Shown piece by piece: positions 9,011 through 17,168 of a DNA stretch of 64,000 bases; positions within the stretch are counted from its first letter, which is position 1, and each line of letters opens with the position of its first letter. Origin of the DNA: Gordonia sediminis (GTDB taxonomy: Bacteria; Actinomycetota; Actinomycetes; Mycobacteriales; Mycobacteriaceae); the NCBI GenBank assembly GCA_004193205.1, contig RZUM01000002.1, forward strand, positions 682,001-746,000, in the 5' to 3' direction. The notes beneath the pieces were generated by a model. It was not told where the DNA came from, ran no database searches, and worked only from the letters and a program-made list of their open reading frames with translations. The position numbers and the translations under genes were made by a program.

Positions 9011-9030
9011 TAGATTCTGTAGTACGTCTA
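9011..9030. promoter_or_regulatory. Imperfect 20-bp palindrome, candidate TetR operator of operon A
   Basis: Reads TAGATTC-TGTAGT-ACGTCTA, 56 bp before the operon A start codon. Its length and left half equal the cleaner palindrome at 12029-12048 before operon B; the right half matches in its last four bases (TCTA). The rest of the 8956-9078 gap shows no other clear element. Confidence 0.45.
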
Positions 9031-9078
9031 CTTTAACTGTCCGGGTAGCCGTTGCCTAGGGGTTGGCGCCGACTTTTT

Positions 9079-9675
9079 CTACTGAGATTCCACTAAGAGG
9101 TGGTGCGCCTCGTTCAGGGAGCGGATCACCACCCGCCCCGACGGCCGCTGCTCCACCCGCGACACACTCGTGTAGTCGGGGTGGAACCAGAACACGTCCG
9201 GAATCGAGACTATTTGCGACACAAAGGCATTGATGACGCCACCATGGCATACCACCGCGATGCGCCCCTCGGTGTTCGTCGCCAGGATCGCCTCGAAGGT
9301 GTCGCGGACGATCTGCCGGAAAGCGGGCACGTCCACGCGACGCGGCACGAAGTCCATGAAACGGCCCTCGTCCAGCGCCCTCGCGCTCTCGGACTCCGCG
9401 CCGAGGGACTCGAGCGCTACGTACTGCATCGAGTCGGCGGGCAGTCCCCATTCCCGGAGTCCGACCATCGGCACCGGGTCGAGTCCCGGTGCGGCCGAGA
9501 TGATCTCGGCCGTCTCGCGGGCCCGGCACAGGTCACTGCACACGACTGCGGTGATCGGCTCCGGCGCGAGTTGACGCGCGAGCGCGGATGCCTGTGATCG
9601 ACCCTCGGCGCTCAACGGCGGATCGAACATCCCCGACTCGGGTTGACCGTGCCGGATGAGGAGGAGTTCGGTCAT
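9079..9675 (-). CDS. Histidine phosphatase family protein (phosphoglycerate mutase-like)
   Basis: 198 residues, the usual size. The catalytic motif LLIRHGQPESG contains R8-H9-G10. A second histidine lies in AVVCHGGVINAF and an acidic/arginine pair in ARETAEI. It would remove or move a phosphate on a small molecule. Last gene of operon B; its ATG overlaps the SDR stop codon. The coexistence with a phosphotransferase in operon A suggests a phosphorylated intermediate in the pathway (inference). Confidence 0.9.
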   Translation of the reverse strand: MTELLLIRHGQPESGMFDPPLSAEGRSQASALARQLAPEPITAVVCSDLCRARETAEIISAAPGLDPVPMVGLREWGLPADSMQYVALESLGAESESARALDEGRFMDFVPRRVDVPAFRQIVRDTFEAILATNTEGRIAVVCHGGVINAFVSQIVSIPDVFWFHPDYTSVSRVEQRPSGRVVIRSLNEAHHLLVESQ

Positions 9676-10436
9676 GAGCCGGTCCCAGCGAACTCGGCGG
9701 CGACAGCGTTCATCACCTCTCGTGGACGCGTCAACAGATCGAGCATCCGAGTGTCCACGTTCTCCCGGACCATGAGCGCGAACCGATCCGGCCAGACCAC
9801 ACCGTCGCCGGCCAGATGACCGTCGATGGATCGCTCGGAGACCTCACGCGGGGTCGCCTTCTCCCCGGGCAGCGCCGAGGCCATCTCGGTGTCGATCCAC
9901 CCGGGCAGCGACACCGTGACCGTGACGTCGTCCGGGCGCAGCTCCTCGCGGACCGACGAGGCGAGCATCAACGCCGCCGCCTTGCTCGCGCTGTAGGCCG
10001 GCGCGCTTCGCGACAGAGACACCGCGGCGACCGACAGGATGAAGATGATCCCGCCGCGTCGGACGCGCACCTGGTCGGCGAATGCGCGCACCAGATTCAT
10101 CGTGCCGAAGTAGTTGACCTCCATGGTCCGCCGGAAGTCCTGAATACCCGCGGTACCGAGGATGGGGGTCTGGCAGGTGATTCCGGCATTGCTGATGAGC
10201 AGGTCGACATCGCCGAGGGCGGCCGCCGCACCGATCTGGTCGAGGTCGGTCACGTCGAGGCGTACCGGGACGACGCGACCCTGACCGGTCTCGACCGCAC
10301 CGGCGAGCGAGTCGGTGTCGCGGGCTGCGGCATAGACCTTGGCGGCGCCGCGATCGAGTGCGACCTGCACAAGGCTCGCACCCAACCCCCGGTTGGCACC
10401 GGTCACGAGCACCGTGCGCCCTGTCAGATCCGTCAT
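9672..10436 (-). CDS. Short-chain dehydrogenase/reductase
   Basis: 254-residue classical SDR. The cofactor motif is TGANRGLG (residues 12-19), with DLLISNAGI for the central NAG motif, a catalytic serine in FILSVAAVS and the active-site YSASK. PGWIDTEMAS follows as the usual post-catalytic segment. It oxidises an alcohol or reduces a ketone with NAD(P). The ATG at 10436 overlaps the preceding SnoaL-like gene by 4 bp, which settles the start. It belongs to operon B. Confidence 0.92.
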   Translation of the reverse strand: MTDLTGRTVLVTGANRGLGASLVQVALDRGAAKVYAAARDTDSLAGAVETGQGRVVPVRLDVTDLDQIGAAAALGDVDLLISNAGITCQTPILGTAGIQDFRRTMEVNYFGTMNLVRAFADQVRVRRGGIIFILSVAAVSLSRSAPAYSASKAAALMLASSVREELRPDDVTVTVSLPGWIDTEMASALPGEKATPREVSERSIDGHLAGDGVVWPDRFALMVRENVDTRMLDLLTRPREVMNAVAAEFAGTGS

Positions 10437-10891
10437 GCGTTCTCTCCTTCTGATTCTGGCGGCACCACGACATCGCGATTGCCGCTGCGCCAGTGGTATT
10501 CCTGCTTCCGATGCGCGATCCGCCAGCCATCCGGCGTGCGCACCCATCGGTCCTCGTAGCTTCCGGCGATGACATAGTCCTCCCCGCCGGGGGTACCCCG
10601 CCGTACATGCAGCGCGTGGAATTGCGCGAAGGTCGACGCGGTGTCGCCGGTCACCTCTATCACGATGGTGCCGACGAGATGCTGCGAAGAGTCGAGATGT
10701 TGTAGAGCGCGTCGAGTCCGATCGGTTATCGCAGCCGCACCCTCGAGGGTTCCGCCGGGATGGGTGTAGGTGGCGTCGGGCAGGTAGGAACCGGCCACGG
10801 CGTCCCAGTCATGGCGGTCCTGCGCTCGCGCCAATTCGGCAAGGGCATTGGCGATCTCCGCCCGGCTTGCCAGATCGGTCAGGAGGTCCAT
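10433..10891 (-). CDS. SnoaL-like / NTF2-fold protein
   Basis: About 152 residues, starting MDLLTDLASRAEIANAL. The layout of an N-terminal helix pair, then DWDAVAGSYLPDATYTHPG, then the strand with FHALHVRRG, and the C-terminal EDRWVRTPDGWRIAHRK is typical of SnoaL/DUF4440-type NTF2 folds. Members are isomerases, dehydratases, hydrolases or inactive binding proteins. The ATG overlaps the upstream gene by 13 bp and its stop overlaps the SDR start, so it is a coupled operon member. The reaction is unknown. Confidence 0.82.
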   Translation of the reverse strand: MDLLTDLASRAEIANALAELARAQDRHDWDAVAGSYLPDATYTHPGGTLEGAAAITDRTRRALQHLDSSQHLVGTIVIEVTGDTASTFAQFHALHVRRGTPGGEDYVIAGSYEDRWVRTPDGWRIAHRKQEYHWRSGNRDVVVPPESEGENA

Positions 10892-11979
10892 CGCTCCGCC
10901 TCCCGGATCACGACGCACTCGTAGTGCGCGGCGCCGGTGCCCTGCGGACCGCTCAACCGCACGAAGCTCTCTGCCCAGTCGTGATCGAACTCGAACGACC
11001 GACCGTCGGAGTCCACCACGGTGGTCGGATCCGAGACATCCCAGATCTCGCCCTCGGCGTAGTCGTCACCACGGAACACGCCCTGCCCCAGGCCGTCGTC
11101 CCAGCCGCCGAAGTAGCCGCCGCCCTGACAGTAGACCCACCCCAGATCGGTGACCTCGTAGTCGAAGCTGTTGCCCTCGACATCCCTCAGTGAGACATGG
11201 CCTCCGGACAGGCGCCGGTCACCGGGGTAGAACAGCGGACTGGTCTTGACCTCCTCGAGGTCGACGAGTCGGTCCTGGTGCATGAGCACGCCCCGGCCGG
11301 ACGCCCGACGGCCACTGGGGTCGTTGAAGAAGTGCCCGCCGTGTCCGTCCGCCCGGAAGAGGACCCACTCGCGGATTCCCGGCACGCGGCGCCGGGACTG
11401 CCCCGGAGCCGCATACTGCCGGGGCCCACCGCGCCCCGGATGCATCCCCCAGGAATGATTCCGGAAGAACGACGCGCCGTCGTCGGTCAGCTCGTATTCC
11501 CGATCCCCGATCCGCACCCGGCCGCGGACCGAACCGACGATCTCGTAGGTCGTACGCTCGCTGACCAGTCGGCCGTCGATCCGCGTGGTCTCCACCGGAC
11601 TCCGGACGGGGACGGTCGTGCTGGTGCAGACCAGATCGAGGCCGATGCCCTGCTCGTTCTCCTCCAAGAACAGCCGCACCGATCGCATCGGCTCGGTGAT
11701 CTCCATGCCGAGCCCACCGACCTGTAGCCGTTCGATCTCCGGTCGCAGTCGTCGTGAAACCCGGACGTTGTACTGGCGCGCCTCGTGTCGTAGACAGACG
11801 AAGCCGTCCATGACGTCGTTGTTGGGATAGAGGCGAAGACTGGCCGTGAGGCATACCCGTCCATCGTGATCGGCGATCCCGAAGTAGTGGCCGTCGTTCC
11901 ACGACGGGTCACCGGTCGCCGCTCCCGCGAAGGACTCCACGATCTGATGGAGCGGATACTCGTCCAAACCGATGAGCAT
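10879..11979 (-). CDS. AttH/CrtC-like lipocalin-fold protein (probable)
   Basis: 366 residues, no signal peptide or membrane segment. The motif FFRNHSWGMHPGRGG resembles the D/N-H-S-W-G signature of proteins related to hydroxyneurosporene synthase CrtC and AttH, which have paired lipocalin-like beta barrels. Beta-rich spacing is consistent (VRGRVRIGDREYELT; ECVVIREAERW at the end). Such proteins are repeatedly found in steroid- and terpenoid-degradation clusters, often as hydratases or of unknown role; that link is from general knowledge. It is the first gene of operon B, and an ATG 69 bp before the palindrome at 12029-12048 is its only sensible start. Confidence 0.6.
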   Translation of the reverse strand: MLIGLDEYPLHQIVESFAGAATGDPSWNDGHYFGIADHDGRVCLTASLRLYPNNDVMDGFVCLRHEARQYNVRVSRRLRPEIERLQVGGLGMEITEPMRSVRLFLEENEQGIGLDLVCTSTTVPVRSPVETTRIDGRLVSERTTYEIVGSVRGRVRIGDREYELTDDGASFFRNHSWGMHPGRGGPRQYAAPGQSRRRVPGIREWVLFRADGHGGHFFNDPSGRRASGRGVLMHQDRLVDLEEVKTSPLFYPGDRRLSGGHVSLRDVEGNSFDYEVTDLGWVYCQGGGYFGGWDDGLGQGVFRGDDYAEGEIWDVSDPTTVVDSDGRSFEFDHDWAESFVRLSGPQGTGAAHYECVVIREAERWTS

Positions 11980-12028
11980 GAAATTCCCTCCGATGGGTGT
12001 AGTAGATCACTCGCTGGCCACCATACTG

Positions 12029-12048
12029 TAGATTCACTCCAGAATCTA
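12029..12048. promoter_or_regulatory. Perfect 7-6-7 palindrome, candidate operator of operon B
   Basis: TAGATTC-ACTCCA-GAATCTA lies between operon B (start codon 50 bp to the left) and the divergent SnoaL-like gene at 12081. It matches the site at 9011-9030. A TetR dimer, perhaps one of the two encoded at 12.7-14.0 kb, is the likely ligand (inference). Confidence 0.6.
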
Positions 12049-12080
12049 TGGTCGGGACAGAGACCGGAAGCGAGTTCGAC

Positions 12081-12497
12081 ATGAGTGATGCACAACGCGA
12101 GGCCGTGGTCACGGCACTGTTCAAGGCGTGGTCGAGCGGAGATCTCGATGCACCTGCGCAATACCTGACCGAGAATCCGATCCTCGAGGACTCGGTGGGC
12201 GGAACCTACGTGGGATGGACCGCGATCCGCGACTACTTCGGACACGGGCTCGAGCGATACCCCGACCTGGTTCTCGAGCCGACGGGCGAGTTCTGGCACC
12301 GAGGCGACGGCGTCGCACTCACGTGGACGATGTCGGCGACGCAGACCGACACTTCACTCGGCGAGGAGTACGTGGGGCACCGGTGGACGGTGCCGGGCAT
12401 GAGTTTCATCGTGTTCGACGGTGACAAGGTCGCCCACGAGGTCGACTTCCACGACGGCGGCGCACGCCTGCGATCGCTTCAGCAAGACGTGCGCTGA
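12081..12497 (+). CDS. SnoaL-like / NTF2-fold protein
   Basis: About 138 residues: MSDAQREAVVTALFKAWSSG, then GGTYVGWTAIRDYFGHGLE, then GDGVALTWTMSAT and FIVFDGDKVAHEVDFHD, a recognisable SnoaL-like arrangement with a limit-dextrin-like beta core. The ATG at 12081 is chosen over one at 12048, because the latter sits inside the operator-like palindrome. It is transcribed divergently from operon B, which encodes another SnoaL-like protein of low mutual similarity. The function is unknown, but it is likely part of the same pathway. Confidence 0.78.
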   Translation: MSDAQREAVVTALFKAWSSGDLDAPAQYLTENPILEDSVGGTYVGWTAIRDYFGHGLERYPDLVLEPTGEFWHRGDGVALTWTMSATQTDTSLGEEYVGHRWTVPGMSFIVFDGDKVAHEVDFHDGGARLRSLQQDVR

Positions 12498-12575
12498 ACA
12501 CCGGAACCCGGCCCAATCAGCTGATCAAGCCGGCGAGCCGCCAGGCGAACAAGCGTATCGAGATCACCGCACGTG

Positions 12576-12613
12576 GCCTCGATACACGCGGGCTCGCCCG
12601 GGTGTATCGAGGC
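12576..12613. terminator. Convergent hairpin of the CTCGATAC repeat family
   Basis: Perfect 12-bp arms GCCTCGATACAC and GTGTATCGAGGC around 14 bp, between the convergent SnoaL-like and TetR genes. It belongs to the same dispersed repeat family as the element at 51.1-51.4 kb and could stop transcription from both sides. No T-tract is present. Confidence 0.6.
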
Positions 12614-12653
12614 TACTCGACCATCGGACAACTCTCCCGCACGTGGCCGGCCC

Positions 12654-13286
12654 TCATGGGGCCATCAGCCGGACGCACACGTCGGCGAGTTCGTTGGCAA
12701 GATCGTCCGATGCGTACCCGTCCAACGGGCCACCGGGAAGCGCGGCGGCCTCCACGGACAGGATGACGTCGAGCAGTGCTCGGATCTTGAGAGTGTTCAC
12801 CGCCTGCTGTTCGCGTGCGATGCGCGAGTTCTTGGAGCCTGACCCACCGTTCAGGTAATCATGGGCGCGCGCCGCATGCCGCTGTTCCCAGGCCTCGCGC
12901 AACTCGAGTGCCTGGCCGGTGGTCGACTGCGAGTATCGGCCGATGAGCAGGCTCTCGTCAGGGTGGCTCTTCCACCACTGCCAACCCGTCATGACGACCT
13001 GCCGCAGGACATCGACCTCGACCGGCTCCCCTGAGGGGCGCAGCGCCGAGATCGCGTCACTGAACTCGTCCATCGCGTGCTTCAGCGCTTGATGAAACAG
13101 CTCTTCCTTGGTGCCGAAATGGTAGTAGATGGCGGTAGGCACCACCCCCGCCTCCTCGGCTATCTGCTCGACGCTGGACTCCGCGTAACCCTGGCGGGCG
13201 AACACCGCGACAGCAGCCGCGACAAGCTCTTGCCGACGCGACGGACGGTGTGCGGGCTTACCGCCCGTGAGCTTGGGTGATCCCAC
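12654..13286 (-). CDS. TetR/AcrR family regulator
   Basis: 210 residues. The N-terminal helix-turn-helix is SSVEQIAEEAGVVPTAIYYHFGTKEELF (about residues 37-64 in total), typical of TetR. The ligand-binding helices that follow include a WQWWKSHPDES segment of aromatic residues. The first 20 residues contain KPAHRPSRRQEL, nearly the same as in the divergent TetR at 13363. Likely represses operon A and/or B. Confidence 0.9.
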   Translation of the reverse strand: MGSPKLTGGKPAHRPSRRQELVAAAVAVFARQGYAESSVEQIAEEAGVVPTAIYYHFGTKEELFHQALKHAMDEFSDAISALRPSGEPVEVDVLRQVVMTGWQWWKSHPDESLLIGRYSQSTTGQALELREAWEQRHAARAHDYLNGGSGSKNSRIAREQQAVNTLKIRALLDVILSVEAAALPGGPLDGYASDDLANELADVCVRLMAP

Positions 13287-13362
13287 AGCATCTCCCCTCG
13301 GGTCGCCACAGATCTCGGCCTATCCCGGAAGCCGGACAGTTACAGTCGGTTAGTGTAGCGCC

Positions 13363-13974
13363 ATGCCAGAATCGAGGCGCCGTCCGGCGCACCGACCGTC
13401 TCGTCGGAACCAACTGATCGAGGGCGCGATCGACCTCTTCGCCGTAAAGCCTCCCGACCTGGTGACCATCTCCGAGATCGTCCGTCATGTGGACATGACC
13501 CCGGCGGCCTTCTACTACCACTTCTCCTCACGTGACGAGCTCTTCCTCGAGGTCGTCAACCAGTTCGGCGACAGCTGGGCCACGTGCGCCGAGGAGTGGT
13601 GGGGCGCCGCCGACGGAATCGAGGAGGTTGTCGACGTGGCCGGCCGCCTGATCGACGAGGCCATCACGCGACGCGCACACGCAACGGTGTTCTTCGTGAC
13701 GTCCAAGGGCGTGAGTGTCTCGGTCGAGGAGAGCCGCCGGTCGTTCACGGCCCGCGCCGCGTCCGCGGCCACCGACGCCCTGCGCCGGTGCGCACCTGAG
13801 TCGACGCCCGAGGGCGCCGCCGTCGACGCGGTCGCGCTGATCACCGTGCTGGAATCCGCGCTGCGTGCCGAACTCTCACTCGACCCGGCGTACCGGACCC
13901 TGGGTCCACGCCGATTCCGGGACGAGGTGACCCGACTCTGCGGGCAGGTCCTGGAAGCACGCGCCGACACCTGA
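13363..13974 (+). CDS. TetR/AcrR family regulator
   Basis: 203 residues. The helix-turn-helix contains VTISEIVRHVDMTPAAFYYH and continues with FSSRDELFLEVV. The N-terminal RPAHRPSRRNQL matches the divergent neighbour, but the ligand domains are dissimilar. The two genes share a 76-bp intergenic region with AGTTACAGTCGGTTAGTGT near the start of this gene. It lies just before operon C and probably regulates it. Confidence 0.9.
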   Translation: MPESRRRPAHRPSRRNQLIEGAIDLFAVKPPDLVTISEIVRHVDMTPAAFYYHFSSRDELFLEVVNQFGDSWATCAEEWWGAADGIEEVVDVAGRLIDEAITRRAHATVFFVTSKGVSVSVEESRRSFTARAASAATDALRRCAPESTPEGAAVDAVALITVLESALRAELSLDPAYRTLGPRRFRDEVTRLCGQVLEARADT

Positions 13975-14070
13975 TCCCGGGATCGCCGACCACAGCGAAA
14001 TCGGAACAACCCACGGTCCATGGGCCGTGGGGCTGGGCAACCGCAGCTTCGCCATGCATAGTGGTGACGA

Positions 14071-14084
14071 ACACTTTTAAGTGT
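14071..14084. promoter_or_regulatory. Palindrome before operon C (6-2-6)
   Basis: ACACTT-TT-AAGTGT, 33 bp before the SDR start codon, in an otherwise featureless 142-bp gap after the TetR gene. Candidate operator for the TetR encoded immediately upstream. Confidence 0.5.
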
Positions 14085-14116
14085 GACTCTACTGAAACAT
14101 GGAAGGTGGGCGTGCA

Positions 14117-14938
14117 ATGCCCGGACGGTTACAGGACAAGGTGGTCATCGTCACCGGCGCGGCGAGTGGCCTAGGAGAGGCGAGTGCGCGGCGGATGGTC
14201 GAGGAGGGAGCAGTGGTCCTCCTCGCCGACATCGCCGAGGCTCGGGGGCGGGAACTCGAGCAGGAGCTGGGATCGCGGGCCTCGTTCGTCCGCTGCGACG
14301 TCACCTCGGAGGCCGATGTCGCCGGCGCCATCGACATCGCGGTGCAGCGACATGGCCGGCTCGACTGCATGTTCAACAACGCGGGGGCCGTCGGCGCTTC
14401 CGGGCCGATCGACGACCTGACCCTCGAGGAGTTCGAGTTCGCGACCAGCGTTCTGTTGCGCTCGGTCTTCCTCGGGATGAAACACGCCGCGCGGGTGATG
14501 AAACCGCAGGGTTCCGGGGTAATCCTGTCCACCACCAGCATCGCCGGCGTCGAGGGCGGGTGGGGGCCCCATCTGTATGCGGCCGCCAAGGGTGGGGTCA
14601 TCGGTCTGACCCGCAACGTCGCATCAGAGCTCGGCACCTACGGCATCCGCGTCGTCGCCATCGGACCGGGCAAGATGGTCAGCCCGATGACGGTGGCGCG
14701 CGTTGTCGACGATCCGAACGACCCGGAGGCGCTCGCCGCCGCATTCCGCAGCCGTACACCGCTGCGCGACCGGCCTGGCCTTCCCGAGGACGTCGCGAAT
14801 GCGGCGGTGTGGCTCGCGAGTGACGAGGCAGGTTTCGTCAGCGGCACGACGATCATGGTCGACGGCGGGCTGACGTCGGGTTCCAAGGAGGGCATCGGAC
14901 CCGAGGGACTGGGCAGCTGGTCACGCCGCCCGAAATAG
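14117..14938 (+). CDS. Short-chain dehydrogenase/reductase
   Basis: About 273 residues. Cofactor motif TGAASGLG, NNAG in CMFNNAGAVGAS, catalytic region ILSTTSIAGVEGGWGPHLYA then AAAKGG. The active-site Tyr-x3-Lys is Y-A-A-A-K. The C-terminus has SGTTIMVDGG and a 30-residue glycine-rich tail. It oxidises a hydroxyl group or reduces a ketone. The ATG at 14117 has GGAAGGTGGG just upstream; an ATG at 14099 is also possible but precedes that ribosome-binding site. First gene of operon C, separated from the next gene by a promoter-like stretch. Confidence 0.92.
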   Translation: MPGRLQDKVVIVTGAASGLGEASARRMVEEGAVVLLADIAEARGRELEQELGSRASFVRCDVTSEADVAGAIDIAVQRHGRLDCMFNNAGAVGASGPIDDLTLEEFEFATSVLLRSVFLGMKHAARVMKPQGSGVILSTTSIAGVEGGWGPHLYAAAKGGVIGLTRNVASELGTYGIRVVAIGPGKMVSPMTVARVVDDPNDPEALAAAFRSRTPLRDRPGLPEDVANAAVWLASDEAGFVSGTTIMVDGGLTSGSKEGIGPEGLGSWSRRPK

Positions 14939-14942
14939 TTTC

Positions 14943-14971
14943 TTGACATGTAATAGCGTTACTCGCATGAT
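14943..14971 (+). promoter_or_regulatory. Sigma-70-type promoter with internal palindrome
   Basis: TTGACA (14943-14948), a 17-bp spacer and CATGAT (14966-14971) precede the acyl-CoA synthetase gene by about 50 bp. The spacer holds GTAA-TAGCG-TTAC, a short palindrome where a repressor could sit between -35 and -10. Confidence 0.55.
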
Positions 14972-15020
14972 AGGTGTCGAACCTGGGCGTCGAGAGGCGC
15001 CGACCGAGGAGGGCATCACC

Positions 15021-16556
15021 GTGAGACTGGGACGCATCGACCTTCGCTCGATCGACACTCCGGACGACATCGCACTCGCCGATGATCGACGGACCCTGAC
15101 GTGGCACGAGCTGGCCACCGAGATCCAGCGGACCGCAAGCTATTTCGCCGCCGTCGCCACCGAGCCCGACCAACGGATCGGGGTGCTCGGCGAGAACCGG
15201 GTGGAGACGATGATCGCCCACGCCGCAGGCATCCTGTCCGGCATCGGCACGGTGGCACTCTCCCGGCAACTGACCGGCAGTGAGCTGATCGATCAACTCA
15301 CCGACGCACATGCCGTCTCGGTGGTCACCGGGCCGCTCGGTCTGGCGGCCGCGGAGGCCGCGGCCGCGGCGATCGGGACGCGCGTCATCGTGCACGGCAC
15401 CGAGACGACACCGGCCGGCCACCTGAATTGGGATGACATCGAGGCCGCCCCGCTGCCCGACGACTTCGCCGCGGGACGCGCACCACGTCCACCGATCGTG
15501 TACACCTCGGGCACCACGGGTCGCGCACGCGGAACCGAAGTTCGTTGGCTTCCCAGGGGTTTCGAAACCGCTCAAGAGTTCGCGGAGGCTCTGGGCGCCA
15601 AGAAGAGCTTCCCCGCCGGGCCGCATCTCGTCGTGGGACCGCTGCAGCACAACGGCCCCCTGACCTCCCTGCGTCACCTGGTGGCGGGACAACCGGTCAT
15701 CGTGCTCGGCAAGTTCGACGCCGAGCAGGTGCTGGCGCTCATCGAACGCCATCGGGTGACCTCGGCGGTGATGGTGCCCACGCACTTCCGCCGTCTGCTC
15801 GACCTGCCTGCCGATGTCCGCGGCCGCTATGACGTCTCGTCGCTTACCTCGGTCGCGCACACCGGTTCCGCGTGCCCGCCCGACGTCAAACGGTCGATGA
15901 TCGACTGGTGGGGACCGGTGCTCACCGAATCGTACGGCGGCAGCGAGATCGGTACTGTGTGCCGGATCGATTCGACGCAGTGGCTCGAGCACCCCGGCTC
16001 GGTGGGACGATGCGTCGCGCCGTTCGAGGCGGTCGTCATGGATGAGAACGGCACCGAACTCGCGACCGGCGAGATCGGCATCCTCGGATTCCGCACCCCT
16101 GAGGGCTACGACGTGCAGTTCCACGGCGACCCCGAGAAGACGGCGAAGGCGCACCTGGCGCCGGGGGTCGCCACACTCGGCGACGTCGGCTACATCGATC
16201 CCGATGGATTCGTCTTTGTCACCGACCGCATCTCCGACATGGTCATCTCGGGAGGAGTCAATCTGTACCCGGCCGAGATCGAGCGGGTGCTGGCCGAGCA
16301 TCCCGATGTACTGGAGACGGCGGTGATCGGAGTTCCCGACCCCGATCTCGGCGAATCCCTTCTCGCACTGGTCGTCCCGGCCGCGAGCGCCGAACCCGAT
16401 GAGCAGGATCTGATCTCGTTCATGAAGAAATCGCTGGCGGGATACAAGGTGCCCCGCCAGTTCCGATTCGTACCCGAACTCGACCGAAACGCCATGGGCA
16501 AGGTCGACAAGCGTTCCCTGCGGTCCCGATACACGGAGGAAATGACCCGACAATGA
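15021..16556 (+). CDS. Acyl-CoA synthetase (AMP-binding)
   Basis: About 511 residues of the ANL superfamily, forming an acyl-adenylate and then an acyl-CoA. The ATP-binding P-loop-like motif is IVYTSGTTGRARG (canonical Pro-Lys-Gly replaced by Ala-Arg-Gly). Then come TESYGGSEIG, the hinge region TDRISDMVISGGVNLYPAE and the C-terminal catalytic lysine in AMGKVDKRSL. The GTG at 15021 follows GAGGAGGG by 7 bp and was preferred to in-frame starts lying inside the promoter. It should activate a carboxylic acid intermediate of the pathway. Confidence 0.9.
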   Translation: MRLGRIDLRSIDTPDDIALADDRRTLTWHELATEIQRTASYFAAVATEPDQRIGVLGENRVETMIAHAAGILSGIGTVALSRQLTGSELIDQLTDAHAVSVVTGPLGLAAAEAAAAAIGTRVIVHGTETTPAGHLNWDDIEAAPLPDDFAAGRAPRPPIVYTSGTTGRARGTEVRWLPRGFETAQEFAEALGAKKSFPAGPHLVVGPLQHNGPLTSLRHLVAGQPVIVLGKFDAEQVLALIERHRVTSAVMVPTHFRRLLDLPADVRGRYDVSSLTSVAHTGSACPPDVKRSMIDWWGPVLTESYGGSEIGTVCRIDSTQWLEHPGSVGRCVAPFEAVVMDENGTELATGEIGILGFRTPEGYDVQFHGDPEKTAKAHLAPGVATLGDVGYIDPDGFVFVTDRISDMVISGGVNLYPAEIERVLAEHPDVLETAVIGVPDPDLGESLLALVVPAASAEPDEQDLISFMKKSLAGYKVPRQFRFVPELDRNAMGKVDKRSLRSRYTEEMTRQ

Positions 16557-17134
16557 GCACACTCGACGACCGCGTGGCCGAACTGGTCCCGCATTCGCTG
16601 CGATCCCTTCTGCTCCAAGGGATGGAACTGTTCGACCAGCAACTCGGCCGGGCCTCCGAGTCCGACGCCGAGCGCTCCACCACGTGCGCCGGCTGGACGA
16701 TCTCCGACCTCGTCGCACACACCGCCGACACCGCCGACCGCGCCGTGGCGATCCTGCGCGACGAAACCTGGGCTGCCTCGGACTCCGACCTCTCCGGACC
16801 TGAACGCTGGGCGAAATCGTCTGCGGCGCTTCGCAACGTGCTCGTCACCGCCGATCTGGACGATCGCTGGCCGCTCCCCGACGATGCCCCGCACGCCAAA
16901 CTCCGCTTCCACGGCTGCGATTTCGCGGTTCACCGCTGGGATCTGGCACAGTCCCTCGGAATCGACGAGGAACTCCCCTCCGGATGGGTCGAGTACATGG
17001 ACGGCTTCTTCCGGTCGCTGCCCGCGGATGCGCTGCGTCGTCCCCGCGCGTTCGACGCACCGCTGCCACCCACGGAATCCGACGGCCCCACACGACGTCT
17101 CATGGCATTCCTCGGCCGCGTGCCGAAGGTCTGA
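16553..17134 (+). CDS. DinB/maleylpyruvate-isomerase-like protein (TIGR03086 type)
   Basis: 193 residues. The N-terminal four-helix bundle contains STTCAGWTISDLVAHTADTAD, whose C-x-G-W-x3-D-L-x2-H signature is shared with mycothiol-dependent maleylpyruvate isomerase N-domains and the TIGR03086 group. A second histidine lies in FAVHRWDLAQSLG. Members bind divalent metal and may act as mycothiol S-transferases. The start overlaps the synthetase stop (ATGA). The substrate is unknown. Confidence 0.75.
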   Translation: MSTLDDRVAELVPHSLRSLLLQGMELFDQQLGRASESDAERSTTCAGWTISDLVAHTADTADRAVAILRDETWAASDSDLSGPERWAKSSAALRNVLVTADLDDRWPLPDDAPHAKLRFHGCDFAVHRWDLAQSLGIDEELPSGWVEYMDGFFRSLPADALRRPRAFDAPLPPTESDGPTRRLMAFLGRVPKV

Positions 17135-17168
17135 CGGCCCCATACACCCCCTCTGGAAAGGATTGAAC

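Noticed and set aside
14853-16718. A 621-codon open frame on the minus strand
   Set aside because: Antisense to the acyl-CoA synthetase gene and low-complexity Arg/Gly-rich.
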